Source of the DNA: VBAS01 sp035318985
GTDB lineage: Bacteria > Bacteroidota > Bacteroidia > Chitinophagales > Chitinophagaceae
Direction: 5' to 3'
DNA: 64,000 nucleotides
NCBI GenBank assembly: GCA_035318985.1
Contig: DATHDP010000041.1
Location: forward strand, 16,578 to 80,577
In this document: piece by piece, positions 1 through 8,773 of the stretch
Numbering within the stretch: the first letter of the stretch is position 1
How the letters are laid out: each line of letters begins with the position of its first letter
Notes under the pieces: model-generated
What the model saw: the letters and a program-made list of their open reading frames with translations, nothing else
Databases searched by the model: none
Told to the model about the DNA's origin: nothing
Translations under genes and position numbers: made by a program

Positions 1-1
1 G

Positions 2-706
2 TTCTGGTACAGAATTGAAAAAAAGATGATCCCGAAATTCAAAAATGGATACACTGTTTGTGATAGCCTTGCAGAAGAGTTCAGGAAGAATTACAATGCT
101 AATTATAAAGTGATCCGCAATCTGCCGCTGCTTGTTGGATCAAATGAGCAAATACGATCAGAAGAAATTATACTTTATCAGGGCGCAGTGAATAAGGGCC
201 GTGGACTTGATAGGCTGACTTTGTCAATGAAAAATGTGAATGCAAAACTTTGGGTTTGTGGTAATGGAAATTTTATGGAAGAAATGAGATCAGTTGTTCA
301 GGAAAATGATCTGTCAGGGAAAGTGATCTTTTTTGGAATGCTTCCGCCAGAGGAATTAAAAAAGAGAACTGCACAAGCTTATGTTGCTGTGAATCCATTT
401 GAAAGAACAGGATTGAATCAGTACTTATCGCTTTCCAATAAATTCTTTGATTACATTCATGCCGGTATTCCGCAGGTAACAATGAATTACCCCGAGTACA
501 AAAAAATAAACGATCAATTTAAAATCGCTGAGTTAATTGATGATCTTGATCCGGAAACAATCGCTAAGGCAATAAACAGGCTGGTTACTAATAAAGAACT
601 TTATTTACAGCTTAAGCAAAACTGTTTAGCGGCAAGGCAAGAATTGAATTGGCAGAAGGAAAAAAATAAGTTGCTGAATTTCTACGAGGAATTGTTCAAT
701 GAATAA
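2..706 (+). CDS. Glycosyltransferase, GT4-like, C-terminal part (5' truncated by window edge)
   Basis: The frame is open to the left edge of the window with no stop before the first ATG at 26, so the gene almost certainly begins upstream and only its C-terminal portion is seen. The visible part looks like the donor-binding Rossmann half of a family-4 glycosyltransferase: a CGNGN turn, then a segment around residues 135-155 (SNKFFDYIHAGIPQV) that matches the usual S-K-x-x-(E/D)-Y-x-x-A/H-G-x-P nucleotide-sugar binding stretch. It likely transfers a sugar onto a cell-surface polysaccharide or lipid carrier. It overlaps the next glycosyltransferase by 8 bp, implying co-translation. The acceptor is not predictable. 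Confidence 0.85.
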   Translation, partial: FWYRIEKKMIPKFKNGYTVCDSLAEEFRKNYNANYKVIRNLPLLVGSNEQIRSEEIILYQGAVNKGRGLDRLTLSMKNVNAKLWVCGNGNFMEEMRSVVQENDLSGKVIFFGMLPPEELKKRTAQAYVAVNPFERTGLNQYLSLSNKFFDYIHAGIPQVTMNYPEYKKINDQFKIAELIDDLDPETIAKAINRLVTNKELYLQLKQNCLAARQELNWQKEKNKLLNFYEELFNE

Positions 707-1826
707 CGATAAGACGCTTCATATTATTTGTCACGATGTGCCCTGGCCAGCCGACTATGGCGGCGTAGTAGATCTTTTTTGCAAGATAAAAGCGTTGCAT
801 GAAGAAGGGGTTAAGATCAAACTTCATTGTTTTGAATATGGAAGAGGTCAGCAAGATGAATTAAATAAATATTGCGAAGAAGTAAATTATTATAAAAGAT
901 TATCGAATTGGAAAAGCATATCTCTCACCAAGCCTTTTATAGTAAAATCGAGAGAAAATCCATTATTACTAGAAAACCTTCTTAAGGATGATCATCCTAT
1001 TTTAATGGAAGGAATTCATTGCACGGCTTTTTTAAGACCATTGCTTCTTACTGAAAGGGAAATTTTTTTGCGACTGCATAACGTTGAATTCTTTTATTAC
1101 AGTCAATTATTTCAAAGTGAAAAGGATCTTTTTAAAAAGATATACTTTTTGAATGAAAGCATGTTCCTGCGACAATACGAAAGAAAACTGCCTGAAGAAG
1201 TACCTGTGATCGCTGTATCTAATAATGATGCAATTTTTTACAGGGATGAGCTGGATAAAAGACTAACAACATACTTGCCTGTATTTATTCCATATACGCA
1301 AGTAAATAGCCTTGAAGGGATTGGCTCGTATTGTCTTTATCATGGCAATTTATCCGTAGCGGAAAATGAAAAGGCTGCGTTATGGCTTCTAGAAAAAGTT
1401 TTTTCATTGACAAAGATTCCATTTATTATCGCGGGAAAAGATCCAACAAATAGATTAATTAAAAAGGCTGGAAAAAATAAGAATGTGTCTATTGTTAGCA
1501 ATCCTTCTGATGCCAAACTGGACGATCTGATCGCCAATGCACAAATTCATGTATTGCCATCTTTTAATAAGACGGGTATTAAACTAAAATTGATCAATGC
1601 ACTTTACAATGGTCGCCATTGCGTAGTGAATGATGAAGCTGTTGAAGGTTCAGGATTAGAAGATGCCTGTCATATTGGTACAACAAGCCATGCCATTGCA
1701 TCAATTATAACTCAGCTATATCATCACCCGTTTGGTGAAGAAGAGATCAATCTAAGAAGTAGATTATTGGGAAAAACTTTTAATAATAAAACAAATGCAC
1801 AACAGCTTATTCGATTGATATGGTAG
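699..1826 (+). CDS. Glycosyltransferase (GT4-type fold)
   Basis: A 375-residue protein beginning inside the end of the preceding glycosyltransferase (ATG at 699). The N-terminus has a P-W-P-A-D-Y-G-G-V-V-D loop typical of the acceptor domain of GT-B enzymes, and the C-terminal half has a GNLSVAENEKAALWL segment and an A-x-I-x-V-L-P-S-F stretch typical of donor domains that rescan for GT4 partners. No signal peptide or membrane segment is evident, so it probably acts at the cytoplasmic face in surface glycan assembly. The 3' end overlaps the convergent ftsE gene by 20 bp. Substrate unknown. Confidence 0.8.
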   Translation: MNNDKTLHIICHDVPWPADYGGVVDLFCKIKALHEEGVKIKLHCFEYGRGQQDELNKYCEEVNYYKRLSNWKSISLTKPFIVKSRENPLLLENLLKDDHPILMEGIHCTAFLRPLLLTEREIFLRLHNVEFFYYSQLFQSEKDLFKKIYFLNESMFLRQYERKLPEEVPVIAVSNNDAIFYRDELDKRLTTYLPVFIPYTQVNSLEGIGSYCLYHGNLSVAENEKAALWLLEKVFSLTKIPFIIAGKDPTNRLIKKAGKNKNVSIVSNPSDAKLDDLIANAQIHVLPSFNKTGIKLKLINALYNGRHCVVNDEAVEGSGLEDACHIGTTSHAIASIITQLYHHPFGEEEINLRSRLLGKTFNNKTNAQQLIRLIW

Positions 1827-2496
1827 CGTTGTCGATCATTCTTCCTCTTTCAGTTCTTATCATACGTGCAGGAAATTTTTGTACTACGATATAATCATGT
1901 GTTGCCATTACTACAGTTGTACCAAAATCTTTTGCGATATGAAATAAAAGACTCATGATCTCGTCAGATGTTTCAGGATCAAGATTCCCTGTTGGCTCAT
2001 CTGCTAATATAAGTTTCGGAGAATTAAGTAAGGCCCTTGCCACATCCACTCTTTGTTGTTCGCCGCCGCTCAGCTCAAACGGCATTTTAAAACCTTTGGC
2101 TCTTAAACCAACTTTGTCTAATACATCAGATATTTTTTCATCCATCAACTTTTTATCTGTCCAGCCAGTGGCGGTGAGAACAAAACGCAGGTTCTCATTT
2201 ACATTTCTATCTGTCAATAATTGAAAATCCTGGAATACAACGCCAAGAGTGCGGCGCAGATAAGGAACTTTTTTCCAGTCCAGCTTTTTCAGATCAAAAC
2301 CATTCACAGTGCCTTCGCCTTCAGTCAATGGCAATTCGCCATACATTGTTTTCAATAAACTGGACTTACCGGTACCGGTTTTGCCTACTAGATAAACAAA
2401 CTCGCCTTTTCTTACCGTTAAATTTACATCTTGTAAGATCGGACTTCCACTCTGGTAAATATTTACATGCCTTAGGTCAATAATATTATCAGCCAT
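1807..2496 (-). CDS. ftsE: Cell-division ABC transporter ATP-binding protein FtsE
   Basis: A 229-residue ABC ATPase. Walker A GKTGTGKS is at residues 38-45, the Q-loop at Q89, the signature LSGGEQQR at 142-149, Walker B ending DEP at 166-168, and the switch histidine in ATHD near 199. Length and the Y-x-V-G-K-T-G-x-G-K-S Walker region fit FtsE, which with FtsX couples ATP hydrolysis to activation of cell-wall hydrolases at the septum. No FtsX-like permease is adjacent; the neighbour is a convergent glycosyltransferase. A LolD-type ATPase is the main alternative, but the sequence favours FtsE. Confidence 0.85.
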   Translation of the reverse strand: MADNIIDLRHVNIYQSGSPILQDVNLTVRKGEFVYLVGKTGTGKSSLLKTMYGELPLTEGEGTVNGFDLKKLDWKKVPYLRRTLGVVFQDFQLLTDRNVNENLRFVLTATGWTDKKLMDEKISDVLDKVGLRAKGFKMPFELSGGEQQRVDVARALLNSPKLILADEPTGNLDPETSDEIMSLLFHIAKDFGTTVVMATHDYIVVQKFPARMIRTERGRMIDNATISIE

Positions 2497-2546
2497 CTAA
2501 ACGAATTTGTTGCAAAATAAAGCAAACTAAGACAATTTTTAAGTAT

Positions 2547-2554
2547 TAGTTTTG
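2547..2554 (+). promoter_or_regulatory. Bacteroidota-type -7 promoter box
   Basis: TAGTTTTG fits the TAnnTTTG consensus of the Bacteroidota primary sigma factor and lies 18 bp before the ATG at 2573. No good -33 TTG element at the expected spacing was found, so this rests on the -7 box alone. Confidence 0.4.
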
Positions 2555-2572
2555 TAGGCAATTTTAAATCGT

Positions 2573-3280
2573 ATGGTTAAATTATTGATAGGAACATTAT
2601 TGATTTTGGCTGCGAATATATCTTTTGCCCGTAGCAATTTGCCAGGAAAAAGTTTCCCCTACATTTTAGATACTGTGCCTGTTAAATTGGATGCAAGAAC
2701 TAATGCAATTGATTCAAGTGTATTGATTGTTCTTGACGATAAAGTTTTAGGTATAATTAGTGAAGTAAAAGATTTTATCAACATTCTTAACCCTGACATT
2801 ATCAAGAGCATAAATATTCTTAAACATACGGATGCTTTTACAAAATATGGCGATAAAGGAAAAAATGGAGCGATCGAAATATATACTATGAAAGCCGTAA
2901 AATCGCAGGTAACGGATTTATCCCTTGAAGAAATTAAGGAAGATGACAACAAGGTTTTTGAAAAGGTGGAAGTTGAAGCAAGTTTTAAAGGCGGTGAAAG
3001 AGCGTGGCGTAAATATCTTGAACAAAATCTTAAATCGAACGTGCCTGTTTTAAATGGATGTAAACCGGGAGAATATATTGTAGTTATTCAATTTATTGTT
3101 GACAAAGCTGGCAGTATATCAGATGTAAGAGCTTTAACTAATCACGGATTTGGCATGGAAGAAGAAGCAATGCGATTGATCAAGAAAGGGCCGGACTGGG
3201 TGCCAGCCATTCAAAATGGTCGCCAGGTAAAAGCGTATAGAAAACAGCAAATCACATTTGATATTACCAAAGAATACTAG
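2573..3280 (+). CDS. Secreted protein with plug-like motif and TonB C-terminal domain
   Basis: A 235-residue protein with an N-terminal signal peptide ending near SFARS. Residues about 75-106 (IKSINILK...YGDKGKNGAIEIYT) closely resemble the segment at the end of TonB-receptor plug domains. The last 85 residues have the layout of the TonB/TolA C-terminal fold (G-E-Y-I-V-V-I-Q-F-I-V-D-x-x-G, then a final beta strand). There is no beta-barrel, no proline-rich spacer and no obvious membrane anchor. In this phylum the same two modules occur in BlaR1-like and TonB-like proteins. It may mediate periplasmic contact between TonB-system parts; that role is inference. Confidence 0.75.
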   Translation: MVKLLIGTLLILAANISFARSNLPGKSFPYILDTVPVKLDARTNAIDSSVLIVLDDKVLGIISEVKDFINILNPDIIKSINILKHTDAFTKYGDKGKNGAIEIYTMKAVKSQVTDLSLEEIKEDDNKVFEKVEVEASFKGGERAWRKYLEQNLKSNVPVLNGCKPGEYIVVIQFIVDKAGSISDVRALTNHGFGMEEEAMRLIKKGPDWVPAIQNGRQVKAYRKQQITFDITKEY

Positions 3281-3340
3281 AAAAACACCTTTTACATTTT
3301 TAATTGCAGTGAGTAAACTGGCTCTTTTTTGATATGCATC

Positions 3341-4522
3341 CTAATATTCTATTTGAGCAGTTGGTGTTTTAATCAGTAATTCTTTTTTTCCAGTTCCTTC
3401 TACCCTGCCAATAACCTGTGCATCCACACCAAACTTTTTTGCAATGTCGATGATCGTTGCAGCATCTTTTTCATTGGTATAGATCTCTAACCTTGTTCCC
3501 ATATTAAAAACCTGGTACATTTCTCTATCATCAGACTTGCTTGCTTGCTGGATCAATTTAAAAATAACTGGCGGTTCAAATAAATTATCTTTTATGATCC
3601 TGACATTATCAGGAATATATTTCAAACATTTGGTCTGCCCTCCCCCACTGCAATGGATCAGGCCATTTATCTTTTCAAAATGATCTTCTAATAATTCTTT
3701 TAGTATGGGTGCAAAAGTTCTTGTTGGACTTAATAACAATTCTCCAACTGTAGCTGATAATTGGTCATTACGGTAAGAATATTGAACATTTTCTCTTAAC
3801 CTGTGAGGGCCAATATAGACAACAGAATCATCCAGCGAATTATCAAATGACTCACGATAATTTTCTGCATAATTTTTTTGAAGCATATCATGTCTTGCAC
3901 TGGTGAGTCCATTGCTTGCTATTCCACTATTGTATGCGTCTTCATAATCAGCTTTTCCAAAACCAGCCAAACCAACTATAACATTTCCAGCTTTTATTTT
4001 TTCGTTTGTGATCAATTTTGATTTTGGCCATCTGGAGGTCATAGTACCATTTACAGCAATTGTTCTTACCACATCACCAACATCAGCAGTCTCACCACCC
4101 ATATAAGTTATATTGACACCAAAACTTTTCATCTTATCAAAAAACTCTTGTGTACCGGTTATGATCGCTTCAAGCACTTGAGCAGGTATTGCATTTTTAT
4201 TTCTGTCAATCGTAGAAGAAAAAAGTAAATTATCATAAATGCCTACACAAAGAAGATCATCAAGATTCATTACGATCGCATCTTGTGCGATCCCTTTCCA
4301 AACTGAAATATCACCAGTTTCTTTCCAATATAAGTAAGCAAGTATCGATTTTGTACCGGCGCCATCAGCATGCATAACGTTTACCCATTGATCATCGCCA
4401 CAAAGGACATCCGGATAAATTTTGCAAAATGCTTTTGGATAAAGGCCTTTATCAAGACTTTTGGTGGCAGCATGAACTTCTTCCTTTTGTGCAGAAACGC
4501 CCCTTTTTGAATATAGACTCAT
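3341..4522 (-). CDS. purM: Phosphoribosylformylglycinamidine cyclo-ligase (AIR synthase)
   Basis: A PurM/SelD-superfamily enzyme that closes the imidazole ring in purine synthesis (FGAM + ATP to AIR). Visible hallmarks are H-A-D-G-A-G-T-K-S near residue 50, D-D-L-L-C-V-G-I, the M-G-G-E-T-A-D motif, and H-C-S-G-G-G-Q-T-K near the C-terminal domain. The ATG at 4522 gives 393 residues beginning MSLYSKRGVSAQKEEVH; the longer open frame to 4555 adds a non-conserved stretch. It is longer than the roughly 345-residue enterobacterial enzyme, as is usual in this phylum. purC is 8 kb away, so the pathway genes are dispersed. Confidence 0.92.
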   Translation of the reverse strand: MSLYSKRGVSAQKEEVHAATKSLDKGLYPKAFCKIYPDVLCGDDQWVNVMHADGAGTKSILAYLYWKETGDISVWKGIAQDAIVMNLDDLLCVGIYDNLLFSSTIDRNKNAIPAQVLEAIITGTQEFFDKMKSFGVNITYMGGETADVGDVVRTIAVNGTMTSRWPKSKLITNEKIKAGNVIVGLAGFGKADYEDAYNSGIASNGLTSARHDMLQKNYAENYRESFDNSLDDSVVYIGPHRLRENVQYSYRNDQLSATVGELLLSPTRTFAPILKELLEDHFEKINGLIHCSGGGQTKCLKYIPDNVRIIKDNLFEPPVIFKLIQQASKSDDREMYQVFNMGTRLEIYTNEKDAATIIDIAKKFGVDAQVIGRVEGTGKKELLIKTPTAQIEY

Positions 4523-4561
4523 GAATTGTATTGTGCCGCAAAAATACTTGAACAAAGAGTA

Positions 4562-4591
4562 TTGCTAATTGAACATTGAACATTTATTTTG
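4562..4591 (+). promoter_or_regulatory. Candidate promoter for ribF, nearly leaderless
   Basis: TTG at 4562-4564 and TATTTTG at 4585-4591 are 20 bp apart and resemble the -33 and -7 elements. The -7 box ends 5 bp before the chosen ATG at 4597, so transcription would begin at or next to the start codon. The -7 box deviates from TAnnTTTG by one missing base. Confidence 0.3.
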
Positions 4592-4596
4592 CATCT

Positions 4597-5577
4597 ATGC
4601 AGGTACACAGGGATGTTGATAATTTACCGATTTTTCGTAATGCAGTAGTCACGATTGGAACTTTTGATGGGGTTCATGTCGGTCACCGCCAGATCATAAA
4701 TAAGTTAAAGGTCGAAGCCATAAAAGTAAATGGTGAATCAGTTATTATTACTTTTCATCCACATCCTCGCAAAGTTATTTCTTCCGCAATACTTGGCGTA
4801 CGATTGATAAATACTTTGGAAGAAAAAATTGAAGTATTAGCTGGGCTCGGCATAGATCACCTTGTTATTGTTCCTTTTACTGATGCTTTTGCCAACCAAC
4901 CGGCTGAAGAATATATCCGGGATTTTCTTTATGAAAAATTCCATCCTGATTCTGTTATTATTGGTTATGACCATCGTTTTGGACGGGAACGATTAGGTGA
5001 TTATAAGCTGCTGGAAAAAATGGCACCGCAATTTGGGTTTAAAATAAAAGAAATTTCCAAGCATATTTTGGAGGAAATCGCTATTAGCTCCACCAATATT
5101 CGTGAAGCTGTTCTTCATAATGATATTGCAATGGCGAATAAACTTCTTGGCTATACATTTTTTTTCGAAGGGGAAGTTGTTCATGGAAATAAATTAGGAA
5201 GACAATTAGGATACCCGACCGCAAATTTAAAAGTTCATGATCACGAAAAGATAATACCCGGAGATGGAATTTATGCAGTATATGTGAGCATTAAAAGAGG
5301 ACTACAAATTGAAGAGGCGACAATGGATGAGGTCAATTCCTTTCCTTTTGAAGATCTGCAATACAAAGGAATGATGAGCATAGGTTTTCGTCCGACTGTC
5401 GATGGGAAACATAGAGTGATAGAAGTAAATGTTTTTGATTTCAATATTGACATCTATGGAAAAACAATGCGGGTTTATGTAAAAAAGTTCTTAAGAGCAG
5501 AAGTAAAATTTAACACGTTGGAAGAACTGGTAAAACAAATTGACCAGGATAAAGTTGATAGCCTGCAAGCATTATAA
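4597..5577 (+). CDS. ribF: Bifunctional riboflavin kinase / FAD synthetase
   Basis: RibF phosphorylates riboflavin to FMN and adenylylates FMN to FAD. The N-terminal adenylyltransferase domain carries GTFDGVHVGH (residues 21-30, the HxGH nucleotidyltransferase signature) and the I-S-S-T segment; the C-terminal flavokinase domain has GRQLGYPTANL near residues 200-212. An open frame extends to a TTG at 4576, but the ATG at 4597 (MQVHRDVDNLP) gives 326 residues and the conserved start. It is divergent from purM. Confidence 0.93.
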   Translation: MQVHRDVDNLPIFRNAVVTIGTFDGVHVGHRQIINKLKVEAIKVNGESVIITFHPHPRKVISSAILGVRLINTLEEKIEVLAGLGIDHLVIVPFTDAFANQPAEEYIRDFLYEKFHPDSVIIGYDHRFGRERLGDYKLLEKMAPQFGFKIKEISKHILEEIAISSTNIREAVLHNDIAMANKLLGYTFFFEGEVVHGNKLGRQLGYPTANLKVHDHEKIIPGDGIYAVYVSIKRGLQIEEATMDEVNSFPFEDLQYKGMMSIGFRPTVDGKHRVIEVNVFDFNIDIYGKTMRVYVKKFLRAEVKFNTLEELVKQIDQDKVDSLQAL

Positions 5578-5580
5578 AAG

Positions 5581-5600
5581 CCTCCTCCTCGGAGGTCTTC
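5581..5600. terminator. Possible bidirectional terminator
   Basis: CCTCC-TCCTC-GGAGG forms a 5-bp stem in the 25-bp gap between the converging ribF and lipoprotein genes. A TCTTCATTT run follows on the plus side and CTTTTAT on the minus side. The stem is short, so this is tentative. Confidence 0.35.
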
Positions 5601-5602
5601 AT

Positions 5603-6403
5603 TTAAAATTGAATGTCATATTCAAAATAAGAACCATCTTCAAAGAAATCATCAAGTGTTCCTTCCATTGTAATTTTCTTTTTGTCGTCTGAAAGTTTCA
5701 ATCCTTTGCCTTCCGCTTTTTTTGCAGGCTTAGGAAGGTTAATAATAGTTTTCATATTTATGGCCATTCCTAATTGGGCCATTTCCTGTAAAGACTTCAA
5801 GGATTTATCATCTTCAACATTTGCATATTTCTCCTTATTAAGCTTGCGGGTAAACTTTCCTTTTTCATAAACCGACGTATAATATTCATCAATGCTTGCG
5901 CCCATATTCTCTTTATTTTCATCTCCCTCTTCATTGCCAAGCAATGCTTCATTTTTGCCACCTTCCTCACCCATGATCTTTTGCATAATATCATCAATGA
6001 TATCTTGTTTTGCTTTCTTTAAAATATTTTGAATGCCGGCGATCTCGGAAGTTTTTGAAAAAGGAAATGTGAATGTGAAGTTCATTTTATCGTCAGTTGC
6101 ATTTACCAGTATTTTTAAGGCGCCTGTTGCGGCTATATTTTTTTCAGCTGCATTTAAATTTTTCAGGCTATCCTTAACGTCTTTTAAATAAATAACAGTA
6201 TCCATTTTCAATTTGTCAAAATCTTTCATTTCATCCTTGCCGCTGCCCATGGTTTTTGCCAGGCCCAATATTTTTCCCATATCAAGGCTATTGACAAATG
6301 AGCCACTTCCATTTTCATTAATTGTAACTTCTTCAAGGGTATCAAAACATCCGGAAAAAATTATTAGTACAACAAGCCCGGCGATCCAACTAATTTTTTT
6401 CAT
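5603..6403 (-). CDS. Uncharacterised lipoprotein
   Basis: A 266-residue protein with a clear lipoprotein signal: MKKISW, a hydrophobic stretch, then F-S-G-C with the lipidated cysteine at position 19. The mature part is rich in Lys, Glu and Asp, and has a central acidic segment (EEGGKNEALLGNEEGDENKEN) that is probably a flexible linker. An N-terminal E-E-V-T-I-N-E-N-G-S-G pattern, followed by a C-terminal strand-rich section, resembles secreted proteins of unknown function in this phylum. No enzyme motif is recognised. It is convergent with ribF and follows holA on the same strand. Confidence 0.75.
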   Translation of the reverse strand: MKKISWIAGLVVLIIFSGCFDTLEEVTINENGSGSFVNSLDMGKILGLAKTMGSGKDEMKDFDKLKMDTVIYLKDVKDSLKNLNAAEKNIAATGALKILVNATDDKMNFTFTFPFSKTSEIAGIQNILKKAKQDIIDDIMQKIMGEEGGKNEALLGNEEGDENKENMGASIDEYYTSVYEKGKFTRKLNKEKYANVEDDKSLKSLQEMAQLGMAINMKTIINLPKPAKKAEGKGLKLSDDKKKITMEGTLDDFFEDGSYFEYDIQF

Positions 6404-6471
6404 AAATAAAATTTTGCTTACTGAAGTTTAAACATTACAAAGAAACAGTTTTTTAACATGGATAAAGATGA

Positions 6472-7473
6472 TCAGGCTGCAATTATTTTAAATACCATCT
6501 CTTTTAAAAGTGATGCATCTTCGGTACCTATATCTGAAACACCTATCGATCTTAAATTATACTGATGTAATAATAAAATAGCTTTTTCTACTTGCGGAAA
6601 GCTGTAAACTTTTACAGCTTTTAAAAAATCTTTTACAAAAAATGGATTTACACCTATCGACGCTGCCACTGCTTTCTCATCCCGACTGTTCAATCCATGT
6701 ATCATATATAGTTTACTGAAAAATGAATAGAGCGATGGAAATATCAACTGAATTGGGGCCGCTTTAGGATTTGCTTCAAAATATTGGACAATACGAACAC
6801 AGCCCGGCAGATCTTTATTGGCTAAAGCATTTTGAAATTCAAAAACATTAAACTCTTTACTTATGCCGATAAACTCTTCAATGTCGTCTTCACTGATAGT
6901 TTTCCTTTTACCAAGGTTCACCAATATTTTCTCTATTTCATTTTCGATCCTGTTCAGATCGTTCCCAATATGATCGACCAACAGCATGAGTGCTTTCCTT
7001 GAAATTTCATATCCATGTTCATGTACGATCTCTTCGGTCCATTGCGGAAGCTGGTTTTCGTAAATTTTTTTGGTTGAAAGCAATACTCCCCGGTCTTTTA
7101 GCAGTTTTGCAAATTTTGTTCTGCCATCAATTTTCTTTTCTTTATATGAAACAACCAGGATTGTTGAGTTCAACGGGTTTTCTATATATGACTCAAGTTT
7201 TTCAATATCCCGCATTTGTTGTCCTTCTTTTAATAATACTACCTGTCGTTCGGAAAACATGGGATATCGACGGCATGCATTTATTACGTCGGGCCAGGCA
7301 GCATCCTTTCCGTAAAAGACCGTGAGGTTAAATCCAGTCTCTGCTTCGCTAAGAATGTTATTCTCAGCATAGTTCATAACCTTGTCAATAAAGTATTCTT
7401 CCTCCCCTTCCAACCAGTAAAAAGGCTTGAAAACTTTTTTTTTCCACTCGGCAATTATCTTTTCATGCGACAT
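6472..7473 (-). CDS. holA: DNA polymerase III subunit delta
   Basis: A 333-residue HolA-type clamp-loader subunit that opens the beta sliding clamp. The start MSHEKIIAEWKKKVFKPFYWLEGEEEYF shows the typical F-Y-W-L-x-G-E-E-x-Y-x-I-D opening that replaces a P-loop in this AAA-like domain. The middle has D-x-L-L-x-D-H-I-G-N-D-L-x-R-I-x-N-E-I-x-K, and the C-terminal third is the all-helical collar region. It is diagnostic despite low overall conservation. No other replication gene is adjacent. Confidence 0.88.
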   Translation of the reverse strand: MSHEKIIAEWKKKVFKPFYWLEGEEEYFIDKVMNYAENNILSEAETGFNLTVFYGKDAAWPDVINACRRYPMFSERQVVLLKEGQQMRDIEKLESYIENPLNSTILVVSYKEKKIDGRTKFAKLLKDRGVLLSTKKIYENQLPQWTEEIVHEHGYEISRKALMLLVDHIGNDLNRIENEIEKILVNLGKRKTISEDDIEEFIGISKEFNVFEFQNALANKDLPGCVRIVQYFEANPKAAPIQLIFPSLYSFFSKLYMIHGLNSRDEKAVAASIGVNPFFVKDFLKAVKVYSFPQVEKAILLLHQYNLRSIGVSDIGTEDASLLKEMVFKIIAA

Positions 7474-7665
7474 AAGGCGCTAAATTACAGGGTTTCATAC
7501 AGCGAATCACGAATATTTGTTGACATCGATCTTTAATTTTTTGTTGTTTTTTGGCATGGTTTTTCTTTAAAGAGGTTTGACACAAAATTGGTGATCCTGT
7601 TAATAAATAAGGCTACTTATTTTGAGCGATTCCAAGTATTTTGAAACTGTAAAATTCAAATAAAA

Positions 7666-8634
7666 ATGACAAACACAAATTATCCATCTGCTTCGCCTAC
7701 AACAACACCGCAGAGAAGCAGCAATTCAAAAAACATCGTTATCGGTTTACTTGCAGTGGCCCTGCTTGGTTCATGGGCTTATTTTCTAATGAAAATAAAC
7801 AGGTCAGACAAAGAGATCCTTTCAAAAAGTGAAGAAGGAGTTCATTATATGAGTCAACGTGATTCATTAGAATCTCTTTACAAATTCACACTTGATAAGT
7901 ATGATTCAGTTACTGTTGCTAACAATGACCTTTCAGGTAAATTGACAACTAAGCAAACTGAGATCTCTAAATTAAAAGCTGAGATCAACGGCATTTTGAA
8001 AAAGAAAAATGCTACTTCATCTGAACTTGCAAGAGCAAAAACTTTGATCGACGAACTTAATTCACAGATTGAAACTCTCCAGGCTGAAAATGCAAGGTTG
8101 ACAGGTGAAAACCAGACTTTAACAGCTGAAAAAACTCAGCTTATCGTTGAAAAAGATACTTTAACAGCCAACCTAAATACAACGCAGGCTGAAAAGAAAG
8201 TATTAGAGCAAACAGTTGATGTTGGTTCTACTTTCAGTGCAAGCAACATCTCTATCATCCCAGTAAACGAAAAGAATGGTGGTAAAGAAAAAGAAACAAC
8301 TACCGCTAAAAAGGTTGACAAACTGGTTGTATCCTTTGATGTAGAGAACAGGATAGCAAAGAGTGGCCCGGCTGATATGTATATATTGGTAACTGCTCCT
8401 GACGGAAAAGTTATCGATGCTACCGGCGGAACATTTACAACAAGAGAAGAAGGTGATAAAACATTCACTTCAAAGCTTACAGTTCCTTATGAGCAAGGCA
8501 AACGTCAGAATGTTCAACTTCCTTTGGTTCAGGATAAATTCCAAACTGGTGATTATAAGATTCAGGTTTATCATAACGGTTTCAAAATTGGCGAAGGCGT
8601 AAGAACCTTGAAAAAAGGTGGTTTGTTTAGCTAA
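7666..8634 (+). CDS. Membrane-anchored coiled-coil protein, unknown family (paralogue 1)
   Basis: A 322-residue protein of no recognised function. A short Ser/Thr/Pro-rich N-terminus precedes one membrane segment (about residues 24-43), then a long heptad-rich coiled coil (about 75-190, with repeated L-x-A-E-x-x-x-L-x-x-E-N). It ends in a predicted beta-rich C-terminal domain finishing with Y-K-I-Q-V-Y-H-N-G-F-K-I-G-E. This layout suggests an inner-membrane anchor with a periplasmic rod and a small sandwich domain. The next gene is a clear paralogue with the same order of parts. A strong terminator follows. Confidence 0.75.
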   Translation: MTNTNYPSASPTTTPQRSSNSKNIVIGLLAVALLGSWAYFLMKINRSDKEILSKSEEGVHYMSQRDSLESLYKFTLDKYDSVTVANNDLSGKLTTKQTEISKLKAEINGILKKKNATSSELARAKTLIDELNSQIETLQAENARLTGENQTLTAEKTQLIVEKDTLTANLNTTQAEKKVLEQTVDVGSTFSASNISIIPVNEKNGGKEKETTTAKKVDKLVVSFDVENRIAKSGPADMYILVTAPDGKVIDATGGTFTTREEGDKTFTSKLTVPYEQGKRQNVQLPLVQDKFQTGDYKIQVYHNGFKIGEGVRTLKKGGLFS

Positions 8635-8666
8635 TCTATATAAAGATGTTCGATCCAATATTCACT

Positions 8667-8697
8667 GTCCCCCGGCTAACCGGGGGACTTTCATTTT
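8667..8697 (+). terminator. Rho-independent terminator
   Basis: A perfect 9-bp stem (GTCCCCCGG / CCGGGGGAC) with loop CTAA at 8667-8688 is followed by a T-rich tract. It ends the first paralogue's transcript, implying that the two paralogous genes are transcribed separately or only partly co-transcribed. Confidence 0.8.
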
Positions 8698-8773
8698 CAC
8701 TGTCACCCGGCATTTTTCCACATTGTCTTATTGACTGATTGTCGTTTTCAATAATTAATTAGCTTGACATAGA

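Noticed and set aside
1807..2496. An ftsEX operon
   Set aside because: Only the ATPase is present; no FtsX-like permease is encoded next to it.
8136..8468. An open frame on the minus strand opposite coiled-coil paralogue 1
   Set aside because: Antisense to a supported gene, no supporting features.
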